Origin: Duganella callida
GTDB taxonomy: Bacteria > Pseudomonadota > Gammaproteobacteria > Burkholderiales > Burkholderiaceae_D
Direction: 5' to 3'
Assembly: GCF_004614165.1 (NCBI RefSeq)
Contig: NZ_SPVG01000025.1
Span: 1-40,788 of the forward strand
Length of the DNA stretch: 40,788 nucleotides
Positions within the stretch are counted from its first letter, which is position 1, and each line of letters begins with the position of its first letter. The translations under genes were made by a program, and so were the position numbers. Below the pieces are notes generated by a model, which saw only the letters and a list, made by a program, of their open reading frames with translations, was not told the DNA's origin and did no database searches. This document shows positions 35,083 to 40,788 of this stretch, in pieces.

Positions 35083-35182
35083 CGCCGGTTTTGGAAGTGG
35101 TTAGCCTTTAAGTTAATAAACAGACACATTGCTTCGCCACGTGAGGGCGATGACGATAGTAGTCAGACAAAAGGAGACTGAA

Positions 35183-36049
35183 ATGGTAAATCACAAGCGT
35201 CGTAAACGTTTGTTGAAGCTGCTCGCCGAACATCGTACGGCCAGCGTGCCTCAACTGGTCGACTGGTTGAATGCCTCCCCCGCCACTGTGCGGCGCGACA
35301 TCAGCTGGCTGGCCGCCCGCAGTCTGCTCACCCGCACCCGCGGCGGCGCGGCCAATCTTGAGCAGAAAAAGCGCGGTTTCACGCTCACCAGCGAGACCTT
35401 CCAGAACAACATCCAGTGCCGCGCCGAGCACAAACGCGCCATCGCCCGCCACGCGGCCGGCATGTGCAACGACGGCGAGACCATCATCATCAACGGCGGC
35501 ACCACCACCTTCATGATGGCCGAGTTCCTGACCGATACCCATCTCAAGATCCTCACCAATTCCTTCCTGATGGCCGAGCGCCTGCTGGTCTCCAGCGAGA
35601 ACGAGATCATCGTCCCCGGCGGCAAGGTGTACCGCGAACAAAACGTCATCCTCAGCCCCTTCGACAACGACATCACCCAGCACCACTACGCCGCCAAGAT
35701 GTTCATGAGCGTCTACGGCCTGTCGCTGCTTGGCCTGATGGAGGCCGACCCGCTGCTGATCCAGGCCGAAAAGCGCCTGATTTCGCAGGCCGAGGAACTG
35801 ATCGTATTGGCCGACAGCTCCAAGTTCGCCAAGAAAGCGGGCCTGATCCTGTGCGGCTTGAACCGCGTCTCGACCGTGATCACCGATACCGACGCATCCG
35901 ATTCGGCGGTGCAGCTGCTCGAGCAGTCCGGCGTGCGCGTGGTCACGGTGGAGCCGGAAGCCATGCCGCGCGAGATCGCGCCCAGCGCCTTCACGGCGCC
36001 GTACGGCTATGAATCGATCGCGATGTTCCAGCCGGAGGCCGCGCATTGA
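35183..36049 (+). CDS. rhaR: DeoR-family regulator of rhamnose catabolism
   Basis: 288 aa from the ATG at 35183 with AAAGGAG upstream. N-terminal HTH_DeoR (KRRKRLLKLLAEHRTASVPQLVDWLNASPATVRRDISWLAARSLLTRTRGGA region) and C-terminal DeoRC sugar-phosphate sensor with INGGTTTFMMAEFL, LTNSFLMAERL, EKRLISQAEELIVLADSSKF. Likely a repressor of the rha genes, released by a rhamnose catabolite such as rhamnulose-1-phosphate. It is the first gene of rhaR-rhaS-rhaT, and its stop overlaps the TTG start of rhaS. Confidence 0.92.
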   Translation: MVNHKRRKRLLKLLAEHRTASVPQLVDWLNASPATVRRDISWLAARSLLTRTRGGAANLEQKKRGFTLTSETFQNNIQCRAEHKRAIARHAAGMCNDGETIIINGGTTTFMMAEFLTDTHLKILTNSFLMAERLLVSSENEIIVPGGKVYREQNVILSPFDNDITQHHYAAKMFMSVYGLSLLGLMEADPLLIQAEKRLISQAEELIVLADSSKFAKKAGLILCGLNRVSTVITDTDASDSAVQLLEQSGVRVVTVEPEAMPREIAPSAFTAPYGYESIAMFQPEAAH

Positions 36050-37053
36050 AGCTCAGGAAGATCGTATTGGCGGCCGTTGCCGCCGGCGTGCTGGCGCTTG
36101 TCGCCGGCTGCAAGGAGAAAGCGCCTGATCATATCCGCATCGCCATGGTGGTGAAAAACCTCGGCAACGGCTTCTTCGACGCCGCCCACAACGGCGCCGA
36201 CGACGCCGCGCGGGAGCTGAAGAACGTGGAGATCATCTACACCGGCCCCACCACGCCCAGCGCGGAAGGCCAGATCGAAATCATCAATTCGCTGATCAGC
36301 CAGAAGGTCGATGCCATCGTCATCTCGGCCAACGATCCGAACGCGCTGGTGCCGATCACGAAGAAGGCCATGTCGCGCGGGATCAAGGTGATTTCCTTCG
36401 ACAGCGGACTGGCGCCGGAAGGCCGCCTGATGCAGCTGAATCCCTCCAACGCGGCGCTGATCGGCGAGAAGCAGATCCAGATGGCTTCCGATGCCATCGG
36501 CGGCGCCGGCGAAATCGCCATCCTGTCGGCGTCGGCCCAGGCCACCAACCAGAACATCTGGATCGGCGTGATGAAACAGGTGCTGCAAAAACCCGAGTTC
36601 AGCAAGCTGCAACTGGTGGCGACCGTGTACGGCGATGACCAGTCGGACAAGAGCTATCGCGAGGCCATCGGCCTGTTGCGCAGCAATCCGCAGCTGAAGG
36701 CCATCATCGCGCCAACCACAGTGGGCATCAATGCCGCGTCCAAGGCGGTGGTGGATGAGCATCTGGTGGGCAAGGTGTTCGTCACCGGTCTGGGCCTGCC
36801 GTCCGAGATGGCCGGGCATGTGAAGAGCGGCGCGGTGCGCGAGTTCGCGATCTGGAATCCGATCGATCTCGGTTATGCGGCGACGTACGCGGCGTACGGC
36901 TACATCAAACAGCAACCGACGGCCAAGCCGGGCGGCAGCGTGTCCGCCGGCCGCATGGGCAGCATCGCCATCGACGGCAATGGCGAAGGCGCCATGGCGG
37001 CGCCCTACACCTACGACAAGAGCAACGTCGACAAATTCGCCAAGATCTTCTGA
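36046..37053 (+). CDS. rhaS: rhamnose ABC transporter substrate-binding lipoprotein
   Basis: 335 aa; TTG start at 36046 overlapping the rhaR stop, with GGAGG 8 bases upstream. Lipobox-like end of the signal (VLALVAGCKEK). Periplasmic-binding type 1 fold of the sugar-binding group: IRIAMVVKNLGNGFFDAAHNGADDAA, VDAIVISANDPNALVPITKKAMSRGIKVISFDSG, and the hinge region near GQIEIINSLISQ. It captures L-rhamnose for the RhaT/RhaPQ importer. The permease partner next door is broken, so this protein may be stranded or work with permeases encoded elsewhere. Confidence 0.9.
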   Translation: MKLRKIVLAAVAAGVLALVAGCKEKAPDHIRIAMVVKNLGNGFFDAAHNGADDAARELKNVEIIYTGPTTPSAEGQIEIINSLISQKVDAIVISANDPNALVPITKKAMSRGIKVISFDSGLAPEGRLMQLNPSNAALIGEKQIQMASDAIGGAGEIAILSASAQATNQNIWIGVMKQVLQKPEFSKLQLVATVYGDDQSDKSYREAIGLLRSNPQLKAIIAPTTVGINAASKAVVDEHLVGKVFVTGLGLPSEMAGHVKSGAVREFAIWNPIDLGYAATYAAYGYIKQQPTAKPGGSVSAGRMGSIAIDGNGEGAMAAPYTYDKSNVDKFAKIF

Positions 37054-37058
37054 GACTT

Positions 37059-38576
37059 ATGGATATCGACACCACGCCGGTGCTGCAGTTGACCGGGATC
37101 TGTAAGCGTTTTGCCGGCATCGTCGCGCTGAACGGCGTCTCGCTGTCGGTGCGGGCCGGTGAAGTGATGGCGCTGATTGGCGAGAACGGCGCCGGCAAGT
37201 CGACGCTGGTGAAGACGCTGACCGGCATTTACCAGCCCGACGAGGGTGCCATCGCGCTGAACGGTCAGCCGGTGGCCTTCGCCAGCGTGCAGGATGCGAT
37301 ACGGGCCGGCATCACGGCGGTACACCAGGAAACCGTGATGTTCGACGAGCTGACGGTGGCCGAGAATATCTACGTCGGGCGCCAGCCCTGCCGCGGCGCG
37401 CGCATCGACTGGAAGCTGATCGAGGCGGAAGCCGAGAAGCTGTTCGCGCGGCTGGAGGTATCGCTGCCGGTGCGCGCCAGGGTCAAGGATCTGAGCGTGG
37501 CACAGCGCCATTTCGTCGAGATCGCGCGCGCCCTGTCGCAGGACGCGCGGGTCGTGATCCTGGACGAGCCGACCGCCTCGCTGTCGCAACGCGAGATTCA
37601 AGAGCTCTACCGCATCATCGCCCAGCTGCGCGCGGCCGGCACGGCGGTGATTTTCATCTCGCACAAGTTCGATGAAATATTCACCGTGGCCGACCGCTAC
37701 ACGGTGCTGCGCGACGGGCAGTTCATCGCCGAAGGCGCAATGGCCGAGATCACCGAGCCTGAACTGGTGGCGTTGATGGTTGGGCGCTCGGTCAGGAATG
37801 CCTATCCCAAGGCCAGCGTCACGCCGGGCGACACGCTACTCGAGGTGCGCAACCTCTGCCACCCCACCGAATTCCACGACATCAGCTTCTCGCTGCGCGA
37901 AGGCGAGATACTGGGTTTCTACGGCCTGGTGGGCGCCGGCCGCTCGGAGGTGATGCAAGCGCTGTTCGGTTTGACGACGGGCGTCAGCGGCACGATGACG
38001 ATGCATGGCAAGCCGGTGCGCATCGATTCGCCGGCCGACGCCATTGCCCACGGCATCGCCTACGTGCCGGAAGACCGCCAGCATCAAGGCGCGCATCTGA
38101 CGCTGCCCATTCTGCACAACATCACCCTGCCGATACTGTCGCGCGTGGGCTTCTTCCTGCGCGGCCGGCGCGCGCAGGAAATCGCCATCGCACGGCGCTA
38201 TGCCGAGCAGCTCGAACTGAAGGCCCACAACCTGTGCCAGCATGTGTCCGAGCTCTCCGGCGGCAATCAGCAGAAGGTCGTGCTGGGCAAATGGCTGGCG
38301 ACCGATCCTCGGGTGATGATCCTGGACGAACCGACCAAGGGGATCGACATCGGCTCCAAGGCGGCCGTGCACCGATTCATCAGCGAACTCGTGGCCAAGG
38401 GCCTGTCGGTGATACTGGTGTCGTCGGAACTGCCGGAGGTGATGGGATTGGCCGACCGCATCGTGGTCATGCACCAGGGTCGCATCGAAAACGAATATGC
38501 ACGCAACGCCGCCACGCCGGAGCTGATCGTCGCCGCCGCATCGGGTTGTGCGCTGCCGCTGGAGGAATGCGCATAA
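37059..38576 (+). CDS. rhaT: rhamnose ABC transporter ATPase (double ATPase)
   Basis: 505 aa with two fused ABC domains as in RbsA/XylG-type sugar importers. First: Walker A GENGAGKST (41-49), Walker B VVILDEPTASLS, degenerate signature LSVAQRHFVEIARAL. Second: degenerate Walker A GLVGAGRSEV, full signature LSGGNQQKV, Walker B VMILDEPTKGIDIG. Powers rhamnose uptake. It starts 5 bp after rhaS. Its stop overlaps the start of the truncated permease gene, so the original operon order rhaS-T-P is still readable. Confidence 0.93.
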   Translation: MDIDTTPVLQLTGICKRFAGIVALNGVSLSVRAGEVMALIGENGAGKSTLVKTLTGIYQPDEGAIALNGQPVAFASVQDAIRAGITAVHQETVMFDELTVAENIYVGRQPCRGARIDWKLIEAEAEKLFARLEVSLPVRARVKDLSVAQRHFVEIARALSQDARVVILDEPTASLSQREIQELYRIIAQLRAAGTAVIFISHKFDEIFTVADRYTVLRDGQFIAEGAMAEITEPELVALMVGRSVRNAYPKASVTPGDTLLEVRNLCHPTEFHDISFSLREGEILGFYGLVGAGRSEVMQALFGLTTGVSGTMTMHGKPVRIDSPADAIAHGIAYVPEDRQHQGAHLTLPILHNITLPILSRVGFFLRGRRAQEIAIARRYAEQLELKAHNLCQHVSELSGGNQQKVVLGKWLATDPRVMILDEPTKGIDIGSKAAVHRFISELVAKGLSVILVSSELPEVMGLADRIVVMHQGRIENEYARNAATPELIVAAASGCALPLEECA

Positions 38577-38713
38577 CCGTGCTGCCGAAAGTGCGCGAGA
38601 CGCAGCTGGCGCTGTGCATCGTGGCGCTGATAGCGCTGATCGGCGCGCGCCCCGGTCGGGTAGCGGGAATGTCTGACTTTAGAAGCTGGCGCGTGCCGAA
38701 AAAACCGCGTTAG
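38567..38713 (+). pseudogene. rhaP: truncated rhamnose ABC permease (rhaP remnant)
   Basis: The ATG at 38567 has GGAGG directly upstream and overlaps the rhaT stop, as expected for the next gene of the operon. The first ~29 residues (RITVLPKVRETQLALCIVAL and the following IALIGAR) read as the cytoplasmic start and first membrane helix of an RbsC-like permease. At about base 38647 the sequence changes to GRVAGMSDFRSWRVPKKPR and stops at codon 49. A normal permease is over 300 aa with ~8-10 helices. The rest, and any following rhaQ and rhaK, are absent up to the next gene at 38723, so a deletion has removed them. Confidence 0.8.
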
Positions 38714-38722
38714 ACTAGGCAC

Positions 38723-40381
38723 ATGGCCATTTACGACACTTTCAAGACGCGTACCGCGCAGGCGCTGCCCAAGCTGAATGAGGCGGAGATCAAACGCATC
38801 GAACGCTTTGGCGACAGGGTATGCTTCCGCGACGGCGAACGCCTGTTCGAGGCCGGCATGACCAGTTTCGGCATGTACGTGGTACTGAAGGGCGTGATCC
38901 GCATCAGCCGTCACGATGGACTGGGCAACACCTCGGTCATCACCGAACACGAAGCCGGCGAGTTTGCGGGTGAAATCAGCCAGCTGTCCGGCGCGCCGAC
39001 GCTGGTCAACGGCCACGCGGTGGGCGATGTGGAGGTGCTGGCGTTGAGTACCGAATCGCTGCGCGCGCTGCTGATCGCCGAGGCGGAGCTGGGCGAACGC
39101 ATCGTCCGCGCTTTCATCCTGCGCCGCGTCGAACAGATCGAAAACAAGGACGGCGGTCTGGTGCTGGTGGCGCCGCCCGGCCACGGACGCACGCATGCGC
39201 TACAGGGCTGGTTGAACAGCAATGGCTTGCCGCACCGTGTGCTCGATCCTGTCGGCGACGAGCAGGCGCGCGCGCTCTGTGCGCATTATGCGCCGAAGCC
39301 GGAAGACTGGCCGCTGGCGGTCTGCCCCAACGGTGACGTCAAGAAGAATCCCAGCGTGGTCGATCTGGGCCGCTGCCTGGGCACGCTGCCTGAACTGAGC
39401 AGCGATGCTGTCTGGGACGTGATCGTGGTCGGCGCCGGTCCGGCCGGCCTGGCGACCGCGGTGTATGCCGCATCGGAAGGTCTGTCGGTGCTGGTGCTGG
39501 AGACGCGCGCTTACGGCGGCCAGGCCGCGGCCAGCGCGCGCATCGAAAACTATCTGGGCTTTCCGACCGGTATTTCGGGCGGTGCACTGGCCGGACGGGC
39601 TTTCGTGCAATCGCAGAAGTTCGGCGTCAAGATGGCGATTCCGGCGCCTGCCGGCCGTCTGTTGTGCGACACCTATCCGCTGCAGGTGGAAATGTGCGGC
39701 AGCCTGACGCTGCTGCGCGGGCGCACGGTGGTGCTGTCCTGCGGCGCGCGTTACCGCCGGCCGTCGCTGGCGAATCTCAAGCAGTTCGAGAGCAAGGGCG
39801 TTTATTACTGGGCCTCGCCACTGGAGGCGGGATTGTGCGGCAGCGACGAAGTGATCCTGGTCGGCGGCGGCAACTCGGCCGGCCAGGCGGCCGTCTACCT
39901 GTCCAGCCACGCCGCCAAAGTGCATATGCTGATCCGCAAGGACAGCCTGGCCGCCACCATGTCCAGCTATCTGATCGACCGTATTGCCGCCACCCCTAAC
40001 ATCGAGCTGCACACGCAATCCGAGATTGTCGCGCTGGAAGGCAGCGACGAGGATGGTCTGCAGCAGGTACGCGTGCGGCATCACCCCAGCGGCGCCGAAA
40101 CGGACTACGACATCTGTCGCGTGTTCCTGTTCATCGGCGCCGACCCGAACACCGGCTGGCTATCCGATTGTGGTGTACAGGTCGATGATAAAGGCTTCAT
40201 CCTCACCGGTTTCGATGTGCCGGGAGTGGCGGGTCCGCGTGCCGGGCTGGAAACCAGCATTCCCGGCGTGTTTGCCATCGGCGACGTGCGCGCCAATTCC
40301 ACCAAGCGCGTCGCCGCCGCCGTGGGCGAAGGCGCCGCCGTGGTGGCGCAGATTCACGCCTTCCTGGCCCGCCAGCGCTAA
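38723..40381 (+). CDS. cyclic-nucleotide-binding domain / thioredoxin-reductase-like flavoprotein
   Basis: 552 aa. Residues ~15-135 form a CNB (CRP-like) domain, but the phosphate-binding cassette GEFAGEISQLSGAPTLVNG lacks the usual Arg for cAMP. Residues ~145-220 are a small thioredoxin-fold-like linker. From ~230 there is a thioredoxin-reductase-like flavoprotein: GAGPAG (237-242), GGQAAASARIENYLGFPTGISG, GGGNSAGQAA (from 381) and GVFAIGDVRA for FAD/NADPH. The redox-active CxxC normally before the NADPH domain is replaced by YYWASPLEAGLC (361-372), so classic disulphide reduction by that site is unlikely. Probably a redox enzyme of the CNB-TrxR family; the partner is unknown. It lies right after the rhaP deletion junction. 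Confidence 0.88.
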   Translation: MAIYDTFKTRTAQALPKLNEAEIKRIERFGDRVCFRDGERLFEAGMTSFGMYVVLKGVIRISRHDGLGNTSVITEHEAGEFAGEISQLSGAPTLVNGHAVGDVEVLALSTESLRALLIAEAELGERIVRAFILRRVEQIENKDGGLVLVAPPGHGRTHALQGWLNSNGLPHRVLDPVGDEQARALCAHYAPKPEDWPLAVCPNGDVKKNPSVVDLGRCLGTLPELSSDAVWDVIVVGAGPAGLATAVYAASEGLSVLVLETRAYGGQAAASARIENYLGFPTGISGGALAGRAFVQSQKFGVKMAIPAPAGRLLCDTYPLQVEMCGSLTLLRGRTVVLSCGARYRRPSLANLKQFESKGVYYWASPLEAGLCGSDEVILVGGGNSAGQAAVYLSSHAAKVHMLIRKDSLAATMSSYLIDRIAATPNIELHTQSEIVALEGSDEDGLQQVRVRHHPSGAETDYDICRVFLFIGADPNTGWLSDCGVQVDDKGFILTGFDVPGVAGPRAGLETSIPGVFAIGDVRANSTKRVAAAVGEGAAVVAQIHAFLARQR

Positions 40382-40406
40382 GGAATATTGAGGGACGGCC
40401 GGGATT

Positions 40407-40592
40407 TCAGTTACCAGGCTGCCGTTTTTTTCGCAGCCCGAACCAGAGACACAGCAGCACCGGAATGCCGAGCGCCAGCGCGGAGACATGATCCCACACG
40501 CCATCGCCGACCAATGCCGAGATCAGGCCGATCACGGTCAACACCGCCAGCGCGATGGGCGCGCCCCACATGCGCATGAACGGGCCGCTCAT
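40407..40592 (-). CDS. 61-aa two-helix inner membrane protein
   Basis: Starts at the ATG at 40592, overlapping the stop of the preceding minus-strand gene (ATGA). Two hydrophobic helices (~9-26 and ~36-50) with a basic end LRKKRQPGN. Small proteins of this kind occur next to PepSY-type membrane proteins in iron-uptake regions; that link is inferred from context. No enzymatic motif. Converges on the CNB-TrxR gene with a 25-bp gap. Confidence 0.55.
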   Translation of the reverse strand: MSGPFMRMWGAPIALAVLTVIGLISALVGDGVWDHVSALALGIPVLLCLWFGLRKKRQPGN

Positions 40593-40788
40593 CGCGCTTC
40601 GCCTTCCGTGGCCAGCGCCGGCACCACCTGCTCCAGCACTTCTTCTTCCTTCACCGCCTTGCGCGCCCGCGCCCGCGCGCCCCCCGTCAGCCCCACATAA
40701 ACGCCCCGGCCCCCCCCCCAGATGGTGGTCACAACGAGCGCCCCCCCCACGCACTGCAGCCCCCCCCCCCCGGAGTGGCCGCCCTGCA
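40589..40788 (-). pseudogene. 3' end of a gene running off the window (possibly PepSY-type), frame disturbed
   Basis: Reading the minus strand toward 40589, one frame gives GVYVGLTGGARARARKAVKE through EEEVLEQVVPALATEGEAR and a stop. A neighbouring frame further upstream gives LVVTTIW. The two protein-like pieces are joined only by a shift across the C10 run near 40710-40719. Runs of C at 40740-40748 and 40760-40771 are also suspicious. A PepSY-associated membrane protein is a guess from the tail and the small partner gene. The frame break is more likely an assembly or sequencing error at the contig end than a true mutation. Confidence 0.4.

Noticed and set aside
40417-40438. GGCTGC/GCAGCC hairpin with T-rich loop as a terminator for the CNB-TrxR gene
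   Set aside because: It lies inside the coding region of the small membrane protein and has no T-tract after the stem.
1-40788. CRISPR arrays, tRNA or rRNA genes
   Set aside because: No regularly spaced repeats and no cloverleaf or rRNA-like segments were noticed on either strand.

Overview
The window is GC-rich bacterial DNA. Its gene content (a PEP-CTERM protein, a large-subunit catalase, a CRP/thioredoxin-reductase-like fusion, a Rhizobium/Burkholderia-style rhamnose cluster, several secreted glycoside hydrolases) fits a soil or plant-associated betaproteobacterium of the Oxalobacteraceae (Massilia/Duganella type). That assignment is inferred from protein families, not from a marker gene. 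No rRNA, tRNA or CRISPR array was seen. The last ~110 bases contain long C runs that break reading frames and look like low-quality contig-end sequence.

Layout. (1) 1-2824: a two-gene module on the minus strand, a SLATT-type membrane protein followed with an ATGA overlap by a reverse transcriptase of the UG/Abi defence type. It sits in non-coding DNA and is bracketed by an imperfect 18-bp direct repeat. (2) 2825-3336: two very small exported Cys-rich proteins ending at a perfect-palindrome bidirectional terminator shared with the convergent catalase operon. (3) 3351-6273: hemerythrin-like protein plus katE. (4) 6800-9823: a PAS-GGDEF-EAL protein whose stop codon coincides with the left end of a complete IS3-family element with a 4-bp target duplication. 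(5) 9911-13266: a small helical protein, then a lipoprotein, a small helical protein and a contractile-tail sheath protein with no other tail genes.

(6) 13272-21186: surface and polysaccharide functions: PEP-CTERM protein, GH79-like glycosidase with a Tat-like signal, acyltransferase 3, an AAC(3)-like acetyltransferase overlapping an alpha/alpha-toroid protein, and an exported GH3 glycosidase. (7) 21188-23639: a short ArsR-type regulator that appears to be an internally deleted ArsR-SRPBCC fusion, with two palindromic operators, divergent from a U32-family RNA-modification protein (RlhA-like). (8) 23640-29509: a structured leader, a 1078-aa lipoprotein with two discoidin-like domains and a di-haem peroxidase-like domain, an AraC regulator and an FAD monooxygenase.

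(9) 29622-38713: carbohydrate catabolism. A DUF1080 protein and an alpha/beta-hydrolase diverge from almost the same point. They are followed by rhaM-rhaI-rhaD (mutarotase, isomerase, aldolase/SDR fusion; minus strand) and the divergent rhaR-rhaS-rhaT (DeoR regulator, binding protein, double ABC ATPase). The permease that should follow rhaT is cut after about 29 codons, so the ABC importer encoded here is incomplete, and no rhamnulokinase is in the window. (10) 38723-40788: a CNB/thioredoxin-reductase-like fusion without the usual CxxC, a two-helix membrane protein and the 3' end of a possible PepSY-type gene.

Best candidates for poorly described biology are the SLATT-RT module, the orphan sheath/lipoprotein cassette, and the pair of Cys-rich mini-proteins.
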